A DNA stretch of 19,246 nucleotides from an uncultured Planctomycetaceae bacterium (GCA_903927685.1 CAIYOB010001258.1:1-19246); one strand, 5' to 3'; shown: positions 1 to 8,283, counted from the stretch's first letter. Numbers and translations: made by a program. The notes: a model not told the origin generated them from the sequence alone.

Positions 1-346
1 ACTCCGCGCCGGCTTCCACCCAGCGGCGGAGCAACGCCTTTTGCGGTGCGGTCAGCTGACGCTGTTGAGCCGGCGGCGGCATGACCTCGTCGGCGTCGGT
101 CGACTCGACTCGGCGAATCGCCTCGCTCTCGTCCGGTTTGCCCGGTACGATAGCGCCGGCAGCGGCCGCGGCGTCATGCTGATCCAGCCGCAGATGGGCA
201 GCCCGGGATGCGCTGTCGGGACCGTGGCACTTGAAACACGCCTCGGCTAGAATCGGCCGCACATCGCGGTTGTATTGAATCGACGGGTCAGCAGCGATCG
301 TGGCGGAGGCGACCGCCAAAACGCAACACAGGCAGGAAGCTCTCAC
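1..346 (-). CDS. PSCyt1-type planctomycete cytochrome c protein, N-terminal part (cut by window edge)
   Basis: Only the first 115 codons lie in the window; the rest continues beyond position 1. Translation from a GTG at 346 gives a short hydrophobic signal peptide (about residues 1-19), then a single c-type heme site, C37-F-K-C40-H41, followed by GPDSASRAAHLRL, a VPGKPDESE stretch, an MPP motif and a QKALLRRWVEAGAE end. This order is characteristic of the planctomycete cytochrome C domain (PSCyt1), usually followed by DUF1549 and DUF1553 domains in secreted proteins of unknown biochemical function. The GTG start is supported by GGAGAG (complement of 352-357), 5 nt upstream. The gene is divergent from the membrane hydrolase gene starting at 513. 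I found no convincing promoter in the 166-nt gap. Family assignment is secure; full length and the downstream domains cannot be seen. Confidence 0.9.
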   Translation of the reverse strand, partial: MRASCLCCVLAVASATIAADPSIQYNRDVRPILAEACFKCHGPDSASRAAHLRLDQHDAAAAAGAIVPGKPDESEAIRRVESTDADEVMPPPAQQRQLTAPQKALLRRWVEAGAE

Positions 347-512
347 GTTGTCTCTCCGTTTTTGGGGCAGGCACTGGGGCGGTCATACCAACGCCCCACC
401 GGCAGGAACGGACGATGCTCGCTGATTCTAACAGGATTCCGGCAAGATAAAAGTATTGCCATGCGTTATTTGGCATGAGCGACGTACGGGCCGCCGTGGG
501 GAGGTAAGCGAC

Positions 513-1136
513 TTGACCCCTTATGAGCATGCGATGCTGGCAGGGACCGGCGTGCTGGCCGCGGGACTGGATCGCCGCTTCGGCTGGCCGCTTGTTGCGG
601 TCGCGGCAGTCGCTGCGGTGAGTCCCGATTGGGATGGGATCACGATCGCCTTGGGAGCCGCTGCGTTTGCCGCCAGTCATCGCATGTGGGGGCACAACGT
701 TTGGGCGTGTGTGCTGTCGGGCATCCTGATCGGCTGCCTGGATTACCGCTTGGATCTCGTCACTCGTGCCGGCCGATTCCTCGCGAGGTGCTGGCATATC
801 CGCCTGCCGGGCCAGCCGCCGCAAGTCCGGGAATCGTGGTCGGCCGTCGGCTACGCCACTTGGCTCGTGGTGGCCGTGCTGGCAGCGTTCAGTCACCTGG
901 CGGCGGACATGGCTTTCTCGGGCAGCGCAACTTTACCCGAATGGCACTTGCAGGTCTGGTGGCCAGTATCACGCGTCGGGTATGCATATCCGCTGGTCCC
1001 TTGGGGTGACGTCGGGGTGTCTATCATTTTTGTGGCCGGGATGTTCGCGATGTGGAAATGGCCCGGCCGCTTGCAGGCGGTCTCCATCGTCACCTTGGCA
1101 GCGGTCGGCGTGTACGTCTGGGGCCGCGGGACTTAG
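513..1136 (+). CDS. YdjM/DUF457-family membrane-bound metal-dependent hydrolase
   Basis: The 207-residue product has several hydrophobic segments and the spaced acidic and histidine residues of the YdjM/DUF457 inner-membrane hydrolase family: H6 near the start, D39-W-D41 after the first membrane segment, H56-R and G-H61 (HRMWGH), and FSH128LAAD132 late in the protein. These residues are expected to bind metal at the membrane face. The substrate is unknown for the family at large. I chose TTG at 513 because GGGGAGG ends about 8 nt upstream and because the resulting start, MTPYEHAMLAG, places H6 as in relatives. A TTG at 456 would add 19 residues of unlikely sequence. The gene stands alone: it is divergent from the cytochrome gene, and about 150 nt separate it from the next gene. 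The annotation is by motif, so the enzymatic role is uncertain. Confidence 0.75.
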   Translation: MTPYEHAMLAGTGVLAAGLDRRFGWPLVAVAAVAAVSPDWDGITIALGAAAFAASHRMWGHNVWACVLSGILIGCLDYRLDLVTRAGRFLARCWHIRLPGQPPQVRESWSAVGYATWLVVAVLAAFSHLAADMAFSGSATLPEWHLQVWWPVSRVGYAYPLVPWGDVGVSIIFVAGMFAMWKWPGRLQAVSIVTLAAVGVYVWGRGT

Positions 1137-1287
1137 GCGTTTCCGGATTCGAGGCCGGCGGCGGGCGATGACCGGAACGGTGAGAGGCTCAGACGGCGAC
1201 TGACACAGGCGGTGGACCGCGAACTTGACGGATTCGGGCCAACATCCTACGATGTCAATGCCGATATTGACGTGCGGAGGTTCATCA

Positions 1288-1701
1288 GTGCGTGCTGCCG
1301 TGTCCGTGTTGACCATCGTGATCCTGTTCGCCCATGCCGGGCTGGGGTGCTGTGCGCACCACGTGCATGCGTGTGGGCACACACATGATCCGCTGGGCTT
1401 TCCCGGAGACGGAATTCCAGACGTAACGGATTCCCACGGCCACGCGGACGGCGACTGTAGCCCGGCGGGTACCAAACACGATCAACGAGATGATTGCCGA
1501 GGCACGAAGTGCGATTTTGGTCGTCGGGTGAATGAGCAGGTGGTCCGCTTTGACCCCGTGCTCGACCAACCGATGGGACTGCCCACATCGGCCTGGCGAG
1601 TTCCTGTCGCGGACGAGCATCGCGCGCAGGAACGGTGCACGGGCGGTCCTTGTCTTCTGCCGACCCGCCTACATTTGCTGAATCAGGTCATGCTGATCTG
1701 A
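1288..1701 (+). CDS. Small exported Cys/His-rich protein next to metal efflux genes
   Basis: This 137-residue protein begins with a signal-peptide-like hydrophobic stretch (about residues 1-19) ending at LGCC, followed by a dense metal-ligand cluster, CCAHHVHACGHTHD. Further His and Cys residues follow in SHGHADGDC, and in DDCRGTKCDFGRR. The rest is unremarkable and polar. I chose GTG at 1288 because GGAGG (1276-1280) lies 7 nt upstream and the signal peptide then starts directly; upstream in-frame starts at 1225 and 1252 lack such a site. It precedes an RND adaptor and pump on the same strand. I recall similar short CC-x-HH proteins beside RND efflux genes in other planctomycetes, but cannot name a Pfam family. 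A periplasmic metal-binding or metal-presenting role is inference. The gap to the adaptor (339 nt) holds palindromic repeats, so co-transcription is not assured. Confidence 0.65.
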   Translation: MRAAVSVLTIVILFAHAGLGCCAHHVHACGHTHDPLGFPGDGIPDVTDSHGHADGDCSPAGTKHDQRDDCRGTKCDFGRRVNEQVVRFDPVLDQPMGLPTSAWRVPVADEHRAQERCTGGPCLLPTRLHLLNQVMLI

Positions 1702-1722
1702 TTAGCTCTTCTTCTCGGCCGC

Positions 1723-1803
1723 TCAGCATCGTTCGCGAAACGAGTGTCGTCTTTCGCGGAGCGAAAGGCGACCAACTGTCAGTTATTTCGCGAACGATGC
1801 TGA
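1723..1803. repeat. Nested palindrome: 18-bp perfect outer arms enclosing two hairpins
   Basis: The outer arms, 1723-1740 and 1786-1803, are perfect 18-bp inverted repeats (TCAGCATCGTTCGCGAAA and its complement). Between them lie a 12-bp hairpin, 1746-1757 with 1761-1772 (one G-T wobble, 3-nt loop GGA), and a short palindrome AACTGTCAGTT at 1774-1784. The whole could fold as a three-way junction in RNA or a cruciform in DNA. It starts 22 nt after the stop of the Cys/His-rich gene. No T-tract follows, so it is not a standard intrinsic terminator. A dispersed REP-like intergenic element is the most likely identity, but that needs genome-wide copies. Confidence 0.8.
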
Positions 1804-1880
1804 CGAGCACCAAACGGGAAACGGGGCGCCGACCGTGTCGTTCGCGTCGTCGCGGTTTTCGCGGAAATAGAGTCCTCGTT

Positions 1881-1955
1881 TAATGCCAAGCCGGCAGGCG
1901 CCGGCTTGGGTGGCCGCATCCCGCTGATCCGCCGTCCCCTCCCGGCTTGGCGTTA
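1881..1955. repeat. Second palindromic element: GC-rich hairpin inside a longer inverted repeat
   Basis: CCAAGCCGGC at 1886-1895 and its exact complement at 1900-1909 form a 10-bp stem with a 4-nt loop. The same left arm, extended to 1881-1894 (TAATGCCAAGCCGG), also pairs with 1942-1955 (CCGGCTTGGCGTTA) with one mismatch. The left arm can therefore pair with either of two right arms. It lies 85 nt before the adaptor start. It could be a REP-like element, an mRNA stability or attenuator structure, or both; the sequence alone does not decide. Together with the element at 1723-1803 it fills most of the 339-nt gap between genes (1702-2040). Confidence 0.7.
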
Positions 1956-2040
1956 TACGAACGAGCCGAAATGGGGAAGGTACTTCATGAACGTTGCTCC
2001 TCCGTTCCCGAGTAGCACCCTGTCAAACAAGGGGTTGGTT

Positions 2041-3588
2041 ATGACCATTCAATTCCACACGCGATGGCTGCTCCGCAAACGCAGCTGGTTGTTCCTGCTG
2101 ACCCTGGCCGTGCTGGTCGCGGCGTTCGCCACGGCCAGCCTGTGGGTACCCGAAATCAGACAGTTGGCCGCCTCGACAATCGACAAATGGACGGGCGCAT
2201 CGTCCCTGCGGGATGCCGGCGACGAGGGCCACGAGGGCGACGATCATGCCAACGAAGCCCCCGGTTCCCATGACGCTGAAGCCGTGGACGGCCACGTTGG
2301 GGAAATGCCCGGTTCGCAAGTCGAGGACGCGGATGGGCACGATCACGTGAGCGAAACGGGCGGCGAGGCGACGTTCGATCATCGGCACGACGAAGCATCC
2401 GCGATCAAGCTCAGTCAGCAGGCTCGAGCGAACATCGGGCTGAGCACCATCAAGATCGAACTGCAGCCATTTGAGCGGACAATCACCGTTCCGGGCCTCA
2501 TCGTCGAACAGCCCGGCTTCTCGAGGTTAGTCGTCACGACTCCGATGACAGGAGTCGTGACGCGAGTCTATCCGCTGCAGGGGGAAGCGGTCAAACCGGG
2601 CCAGCCCCTGTTCGACGTCCGCTTGACCCATGAAGATCTGCTCCAGGCCCAGACCGATTTCCTGCGCACCGTGGAAGAACTCGACGTCATTCGGCGCGAG
2701 GTGGCCCGTTTGGAGAAAGTCTCCGCCGAGGGAGCGATCGCCGGCAAGACGCTTCTGGAACGTCAATACGAACAGCAGAAGCAGGAAGCGCACCTGCGGG
2801 CCCAGGAACAAGCGTTGCTGTTGCACGGGCTGTCCAGGGAACAAATCAGAAGTATCGCCGCCACGCGGAATCTGGTGCCAAGCCTGACCGTCCAAGCCCC
2901 GCTGCCTCAGGACAGTTCGCGGACGAACTCGGCGGACCCGTTCCTGCAGGTTCGCGAGTTGACTGCGGCCCAGGGCAAGTACGTCACGGCCGGGGAAACG
3001 CTCTGTACGCTGGTGGATTACAGCCAATTGTATGTCGAGGGGCAGGCCTTCGAGCAAGATGTCCCGGCGATCACTCGCGCGGCGGCCGAGGGCTGGGGCT
3101 TGTCCGTGGTTCTGGGCTCCAAGGCGGACGGCGGCGGGCCATCCCTGGCGGGGCTGAAGATCCTCTACCTGGACGACAACGTCGACGTTCAATCGCGCTC
3201 CCTGCCTTTCTATGTACCGCTTCCGAACCAACTCGTGCGGGAAGAGGAGAAGCCTGACGGCCGGCGTTTCGTCTACTGGCAATTCAAACCCGGGCAGAGA
3301 GCCCAAATCCGGATTCCGGTCCAGCGCTGGGAGAATCGGATCGTCCTGCCGATCGAAGCCGTGGCCCTCGAGGGGCCCGAGGTCTACGTGTTCGAGGCCA
3401 ACGCGGATCATTTCGATCGGCGCGCGGTGCACGCCGAGTATCGCGATCAGCAGTGGGTCGTGATCGCCAACGACGGGACGCTCGCCGTCGGGGCGACCGT
3501 GGCGGCCTCGGCGGCGCATTGGGTGCAACTCGCCTTGAAGGCCAAGTCCGGGGGCGGCGTCGATCCGCACGCCGGGCATAACCATTGA
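2041..3588 (+). CDS. RND efflux periplasmic adaptor (CusB/CzcB-like, HlyD family) with His-rich segment
   Basis: This 515-residue protein would link an inner-membrane RND pump to an outer-membrane channel. An Arg/Lys-rich start leads into one membrane anchor (about residues 14-37). Residues 59-119 form an acidic, His-rich segment with eight histidines (for example ADGHDHVSE and FDHRHDEAS), likely to bind metal. A lipoyl-type half follows (GVVTRVYPLQGEAVKPGQPL, from about 170), then an alpha-helical hairpin rich in Glu/Gln/Leu (about 200-280), barrel segments, and a His-containing tail DPHAGHNH. ATG at 2041 has AAGGGG 6 nt upstream and places the anchor at the N-terminus. ATG at 1987, with GGGGAAGG 6 nt upstream, is a serious alternative adding 18 residues. 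The pump gene follows after 48 nt, so the two are almost certainly one operon. The exported metal is not settled by the sequence. Confidence 0.9.
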   Translation: MTIQFHTRWLLRKRSWLFLLTLAVLVAAFATASLWVPEIRQLAASTIDKWTGASSLRDAGDEGHEGDDHANEAPGSHDAEAVDGHVGEMPGSQVEDADGHDHVSETGGEATFDHRHDEASAIKLSQQARANIGLSTIKIELQPFERTITVPGLIVEQPGFSRLVVTTPMTGVVTRVYPLQGEAVKPGQPLFDVRLTHEDLLQAQTDFLRTVEELDVIRREVARLEKVSAEGAIAGKTLLERQYEQQKQEAHLRAQEQALLLHGLSREQIRSIAATRNLVPSLTVQAPLPQDSSRTNSADPFLQVRELTAAQGKYVTAGETLCTLVDYSQLYVEGQAFEQDVPAITRAAAEGWGLSVVLGSKADGGGPSLAGLKILYLDDNVDVQSRSLPFYVPLPNQLVREEEKPDGRRFVYWQFKPGQRAQIRIPVQRWENRIVLPIEAVALEGPEVYVFEANADHFDRRAVHAEYRDQQWVVIANDGTLAVGATVAASAAHWVQLALKAKSGGGVDPHAGHNH

Positions 3589-3636
3589 AACGAGCCGGGC
3601 GGCCCGGCCGGGATTCGCCCCAGGACGACCTCTCCC

Positions 3637-6600
3637 ATGTTGAATGCGATCATCCGTTTTTCGTTGCGGTATCGGCTGTTGACGATTGCCGTCGCTGTGG
3701 TCGTCTTGACGTACGGAAGCTACGTCCTCTGGCACTTGCCGATCGACGTGTTTCCGGACCTGGACCGCCCCCGGGTCACGGTGATGACCGAAGCGCCGGG
3801 ACTGGCCCCCGAGGAGGTCGAGACGCTGGTGACCTTTCCCTTGGAGTCCACGCTCAACGGAGCCACCGGGGTGCAGGCCGTCCGCAGCGCCTCGGGCATC
3901 GGCTTGTCGGTCGTCCAAGTCGAGTTCGGCTGGGGCACGGACATCTACATCGACCGGCAGATCGTGGCGGAGAAACTCGCCTTGGCCGCCGACCGGCTGC
4001 CGGAGGGCGTCCGGCCGCAAATGGGGCCGATCTCCTCGATCATGGGCCAGATCATGATCATCGGGATGTGGAGCGAGGGAGGCCGGACTTCGCCGATGGA
4101 GGTGCGCACCTTGGCCGACTGGGTCGTGCGGCAGCGGCTGCTCACGATTCCGGGCATCGCCCAAGTCATCACGATGGGCGGCGGGCGGAAGCAATACCAG
4201 GTCCTTGTCAATCCGAATGCGTTGCGGAACTACGGCGTCAACCTGCACGAGGTCGAGCGCGCCTTGGCGGCCAGTAACGCCAACGCCACCGGCGGGTACC
4301 TGAACCGCGGCGCGGACGAGTACCTGGTCCGCTCCATCGGGCGGCTGCAGAGTGTGCAGGACATCGAGAAGGTTGTGGTCAAGGCCGACGCGGCGCGGCC
4401 GGTGCTCCTGGGGCAGGTCGCCCGGATTGCCGAGGCGCCGCAGGTGAAACGCGGGGATTCGGCCGTCAATGGCGAGCCGGCGGTGATGCTGACGATCTCC
4501 AAACAACCCGGCAAAGACACGCGCGTGTTGACCGATCAGATCACTCGGGCTCTGCAGGAATTGAAGCCGACACTGCCGGCCGACATCCGCATCAATCCCG
4601 AGGTCTACCAGCAGAAGTCGTTCATCGAGTTGGGGATTCACAACGTGATTGAGGCGCTGCGGGACGGCAGCGTCCTGGTGGTCATTATCCTGTTCCTGTT
4701 TCTGCTCAACTTCCGGACGACCTTCATCACGTTGACGGCCATCCCGCTGTCCATCGTCGTCACCGGGCTGGTGTTCAAGTGGTTGGGCTTGTCGATCAAT
4801 ACAATGACCCTGGGCGGCCTGGCGGTGGCGATCGGCGAGTTGGTGGACGACGCCATCGTGGACGTGGAGAACATCTTCCGGCGGTTGCGCGAGAACAGGC
4901 ATGCCGCCCAGCCCAAGCACGCCCTGCGCGTGGTCTACGAAGCCAGCTGCGAGGTTCGTAACTCGATCGTCTTCAGCACGATTCTCGTGGTGCTCGTCTT
5001 CGTGCCGCTGTTCGCCTTGAGCGGGATGGAAGGCCGGCTGTTCACGCCCCTGGGGGTGGCTTACATCGTTTCCATCCTGGCTTCGCTCGTGGTCTCGCTC
5101 ACCGTGACGCCGGTGCTGTGTTACTGGATGCTCCCCCGGGCCAGGACGATGGGGCACGAGCAGGACAGCTGGGTGCTGCGGCTGCTCAAGTGGCTCGTCG
5201 GATTTGCAATCCGCTTCAGCATCCGGCATCCCTGGCCGGTGTTAGGCTGCGTGACCGCCGGCGTGGTGGCCAGCGGCATCGCCGCCAGCCGGCTGGGCCG
5301 CGATTTTCTCCCGCCCTTCAACGAAGGCAGCGCTCAAATCAACGTCGTGCTGCCGCCGGGGAACTCGCTGGAGACGTCCAATCGGATCGCCGGGATGGTC
5401 GAACAGCGTCTCAAGAACGTCCCCGGCGTGGTCGCCTTTGGCCGGCGAACGGGGCGCGCCGAGTTGGACGAGCACGCCGAGGGCGTGAACATGTCGGAAA
5501 TCATCGTGACCTTTGACCCGGCCTCGCCTCTCAGCCGCGAGGAAGTCCTGGCCGATATCCGCGAGGAATTGACCCAGGTGCCGGGCGCGGCCATCGCCGT
5601 CGAACAGCCTCTGCAGCACGTCATCACCCAGATGCTGTCCGGCGTCAAAGCCCAGGTGGGCATCAAGCTGTACGGCGACAGCCTGGACGTGCTGCGGGCC
5701 AAGGCCGACGAAATCAAGGCGGCCATCGCCGGCGTTCGCGGGGTCAAGGACTTGATGGTCGAACCGCAGATCGAAATCCCACAGTTGCGGATCAATCTGG
5801 ACCGGGACGCGCTGGCCGCCACGGGGCTCAACTCGGCGGACGTGAACGAACTGGTCGAGACTGCCATGAACGGCCGCATGGTGTCGGAAATCGTGCTGGG
5901 CGAGCGGAAATTCGACCTGCTGGTGCGGCTGGACGACCCGTTCCGCAACGATCCGCAGGAATTGCAGCGGATGACCCTGGAGCTGCCACGCGGGGGGCAG
6001 ATTCCGTTGAATGCCGTGGCCGCGGTCGAGGACTCCAGCGGGCCGAACACGATCAACCGGGAGAACGTGCGGCGGCGGATCGTCGTCCAGTGCAACACCG
6101 CAGACCGGGACCTGGGCAGCCTGGTCGCGGAGATCAAGCAGCGGCTGGCCCCGATCCAGGCGTCGCTGCCCACGGGGTATTTCCTCCATTACAGCGGCCA
6201 GTTCGAGAGCCAACAGTCGGCGACCCGGACGATCGGCCTGCTGAGTCTGGTGTCGCTGGCGTGCATGATCCTGGCCCTGTACACGCTGTTCCACTCGCTC
6301 AACCTCAGTCTGCAGGTATTGGCGGCCCTGCCCATGGCGGCGATCGGCGCCGTGGCGGCCCTGGTCCTGACCGGCCAATCGCTGACCGTGGCGAGCATGG
6401 TCGGCTTCATCTCCTTGGCCGGCATTGCCTCGCGCAACGGCATCTTGCTGATTGCCCATTACCTGCACCTGGTGCGCTACGAGGGCGAGCAGTTCACGCC
6501 GGCAATGATCGCCCGCGCCGGCCAGGAACGCCTCGCGCCCATGTTGATGACAGCCCTGTGCGCGGGCATTGCCCTGATCCCGCTGGCCCTGGCGTCCGGC

Positions 6601-6792
6601 GAACCGGGGAAGGAAATCCTGTACCCCGTGGCGACGGTGATCCTGGGCGGACTGATCAGTTCGACACTCCTGGACTTTTTCGTGCGTCCCGCCCTGTTCT
6701 GGGTCTTCGGACGCAACCAAGCCGAACGCTCGATGCACCAGCATGACGAACCCGACCTGCAGGACGCGGAAGCCCTTCGTGTGATTGGATGA
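3637..6792 (+). CDS. Heavy-metal efflux RND permease, CusA/CzcA family
   Basis: The 1051-residue length is normal for this family of proton-driven trimeric inner-membrane pumps. The N-terminal helix is followed by PIDVFPDLDRPRVTV and EAPGLAPEEVETLVTFPLE, typical HME-RND sequence. The TM4 proton-relay region reads AIGELVDDAIVDVEN, with D404, D405, D409 and E411. The AIG-x3-D-x-A form resembles CusA of E. coli (Cu/Ag) more than the DFG-x3-DGA form of CzcA (Co/Zn/Cd). By alignment from memory, M619 and M666 fall where CusA has M623 and M672, while the third CusA methionine (M573) is replaced by N569. The specificity is therefore open, with monovalent Cu/Ag somewhat favoured. The ribosome site is weak (AGGA about 11 nt upstream), suggesting coupling to the adaptor gene. 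No outer-membrane factor gene is in the window. Confidence 0.93.
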   Translation: MLNAIIRFSLRYRLLTIAVAVVVLTYGSYVLWHLPIDVFPDLDRPRVTVMTEAPGLAPEEVETLVTFPLESTLNGATGVQAVRSASGIGLSVVQVEFGWGTDIYIDRQIVAEKLALAADRLPEGVRPQMGPISSIMGQIMIIGMWSEGGRTSPMEVRTLADWVVRQRLLTIPGIAQVITMGGGRKQYQVLVNPNALRNYGVNLHEVERALAASNANATGGYLNRGADEYLVRSIGRLQSVQDIEKVVVKADAARPVLLGQVARIAEAPQVKRGDSAVNGEPAVMLTISKQPGKDTRVLTDQITRALQELKPTLPADIRINPEVYQQKSFIELGIHNVIEALRDGSVLVVIILFLFLLNFRTTFITLTAIPLSIVVTGLVFKWLGLSINTMTLGGLAVAIGELVDDAIVDVENIFRRLRENRHAAQPKHALRVVYEASCEVRNSIVFSTILVVLVFVPLFALSGMEGRLFTPLGVAYIVSILASLVVSLTVTPVLCYWMLPRARTMGHEQDSWVLRLLKWLVGFAIRFSIRHPWPVLGCVTAGVVASGIAASRLGRDFLPPFNEGSAQINVVLPPGNSLETSNRIAGMVEQRLKNVPGVVAFGRRTGRAELDEHAEGVNMSEIIVTFDPASPLSREEVLADIREELTQVPGAAIAVEQPLQHVITQMLSGVKAQVGIKLYGDSLDVLRAKADEIKAAIAGVRGVKDLMVEPQIEIPQLRINLDRDALAATGLNSADVNELVETAMNGRMVSEIVLGERKFDLLVRLDDPFRNDPQELQRMTLELPRGGQIPLNAVAAVEDSSGPNTINRENVRRRIVVQCNTADRDLGSLVAEIKQRLAPIQASLPTGYFLHYSGQFESQQSATRTIGLLSLVSLACMILALYTLFHSLNLSLQVLAALPMAAIGAVAALVLTGQSLTVASMVGFISLAGIASRNGILLIAHYLHLVRYEGEQFTPAMIARAGQERLAPMLMTALCAGIALIPLALASGEPGKEILYPVATVILGGLISSTLLDFFVRPALFWVFGRNQAERSMHQHDEPDLQDAEALRVIG

Positions 6793-6824
6793 CGAGGGGC
6801 GCTACGGGCACGCATCCCGTGCGA

Positions 6825-6841
6825 CCAGTGGGTTTCACTGG
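6825..6841. terminator. Possible weak hairpin between convergent genes
   Basis: CCAGTG at 6825-6830 and CACTGG at 6836-6841 form a 6-bp stem with loop GGTTT, in the gap where the pump gene and the sulfatase gene converge. It overlaps the sulfatase stop codon. No clear T-tract follows on the plus strand; on the minus strand only short A/T runs are near. A bidirectional termination role is possible from position alone and is weakly supported. Confidence 0.2.
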
Positions 6842-8283
6842 GCAGCTCTTTTGTTCCTGTTGGGCGGCGTGACAGGCGGCGGAGCGGCATCGCTGCCGCT
6901 GTAATCGGCGCCGGCCAGGCTCTTCTCGACGGAGGCCTTCCAGGCGCCGAGCGCCGCTGTCATCTTCGCGACTCGATCAGGATCGCTCGTGGCGAGGTCG
7001 GTGGTTTCCTGCGGGTCTCTGGAGACGTCGTACAGCAGCACCGGCGGTAACGCAGTGTCGTTCTTCTCACGCTTCCGGCCACGCTCGGCTCCGGGGTTTG
7101 TGTGCAGCTTGTAAGGCCAATCCAGCAGCGCCGCATGGCTTTGCGCGACGCGCGCATTGGCCCAGAACGCGATGGGCTTGGACCGTGATTCGGTCTTGCG
7201 GTCGAACAGCGGGAGCAGACTGATGCCGTCCAGCGGCAGGATCTGGTTCTGCGTCACTGCGCCCGTGGCTGCGAGGATGGTCGGGTAGATGTCCGACGTG
7301 CAACAAGGCGTCTGGCTGACGAACGGCTCGGGAATGCGCGCGGGCCATTCAACGAGGCCCGGCACGCGCAAGCCGCCCTCCCAGAGCGTGCCCTTGGATC
7401 CGCGCAGATGGCCGGTGGAATTCGGCCCTGCGTTGCCGCCGTTGTCGCTGCAATACCAGAGGAGTGTATTGTCCGCGACCTGTGACTCGCGCAGCACCAC
7501 GCGGAGTCGGCCGACGTTGCGATCGATGGCCGTGATTTCGCCGTAGTAGTTCTGATCCTTTTCCGGGAGCGAAGCGTACAACGCCTTGTCCGCGGGCAAC
7601 GCCTCGTGCGGCACGTGCGGCGAACCGAACCAGACGACGGCGAGGAACGGCTTGGCCGCTGCAGCCTGTTGGCGGATGAAGCGCAGGGCTTCCTCCGTGA
7701 CGACATCGGAACTGTCGCCCTGAAACTTCTCCGGCACGCCGTTGCGGCCGAGCACGGGATCAAGGTCGAAGAAGTTGTCTGCGGAAACCCATTCATCGAA
7801 ACCCAGCTTGCCGGGCGACAGCGGGTCGGCGGCGAGGATCGCGCGGCCCGGCAGGGCTTTCGTGTTCTTGTCGCCGTTCTTCCCGTTGAGGTGCCACTTG
7901 CCGAAGTGTCCCGTCGCATAACCCGCCGACTGCAAGACATTCGCCACCGTGAGTTCCTGCGGACGAATCGGCGAGCCGGGGCCAAAGGTGCCCATGCGAT
8001 GCGGATGACGCCCGGTCATGACGCTGGCCCGCGTGGGCGAACAGTTGAAGTGTGCGGTGTAGAAGCGATCGAAGCGCAGACCGCTGGCCGCGAGCTGGTC
8101 GAGGTTGGGCGTCTTGAGTTCGGGATGGCCGTTGTAACCGGTATCTCCCCAGCCCTGGTCATCGGCCATGACGAGGACGACGTTGGGTCTGTCGGCCGCA
8201 AGGGCAGAATGCAGCAAGCCGCAGAAACTAACGAGGAAGGTGCCGATCGAGGCTGCGATTCGGGCCAGGGCTGGTTTGGGCAT
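6835..8283 (-). CDS. Exported formylglycine-type sulfatase (arylsulfatase family)
   Basis: The 482-residue product has a signal peptide (about residues 1-30, ending ALAA) and starts the mature domain with RPNVVLVMADDQGWGD, where D41 and D42 are metal ligands. The catalytic motif C81-S-P-T-R85 is the C-x-P-x-R signature in which Cys is converted to formylglycine. GKWHLNG, SPHVPHE and CSDNGG supply other expected active-site residues, and the C-terminal sulfatase region ends in a proline-rich tail. It should hydrolyse sulfate esters of a secreted substrate, plausibly a glycan; the substrate is unknown. ATG at 8283 precedes the signal peptide directly; AGG about 10 nt upstream is a modest ribosome site. 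An upstream in-frame extension to 8466 would overlap the DUF2892 gene and is unlikely. It lies 47 nt after that gene on the same strand and may share its transcript. Confidence 0.93.
   Translation of the reverse strand: MPKPALARIAASIGTFLVSFCGLLHSALAADRPNVVLVMADDQGWGDTGYNGHPELKTPNLDQLAASGLRFDRFYTAHFNCSPTRASVMTGRHPHRMGTFGPGSPIRPQELTVANVLQSAGYATGHFGKWHLNGKNGDKNTKALPGRAILAADPLSPGKLGFDEWVSADNFFDLDPVLGRNGVPEKFQGDSSDVVTEEALRFIRQQAAAAKPFLAVVWFGSPHVPHEALPADKALYASLPEKDQNYYGEITAIDRNVGRLRVVLRESQVADNTLLWYCSDNGGNAGPNSTGHLRGSKGTLWEGGLRVPGLVEWPARIPEPFVSQTPCCTSDIYPTILAATGAVTQNQILPLDGISLLPLFDRKTESRSKPIAFWANARVAQSHAALLDWPYKLHTNPGAERGRKREKNDTALPPVLLYDVSRDPQETTDLATSDPDRVAKMTAALGAWKASVEKSLAGADYSGSDAAPPPVTPPNRNKRAAQ

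Noticed and set aside
1906..2040. N-terminal extension of the adaptor from a TTG/GTG-type start at 1906
   Set aside because: It would run through the palindromic element and place unlikely sequence before the membrane anchor; starts at 1987 or 2041 have ribosome sites.
2527..5229. Very long open frame (900 codons) on the minus strand across the adaptor and pump genes
   Set aside because: It is composed of low-complexity, His/Asp/Arg/Gln-rich sequence, lies antisense to two clearly recognisable genes, and results from GC-rich third codon positions.
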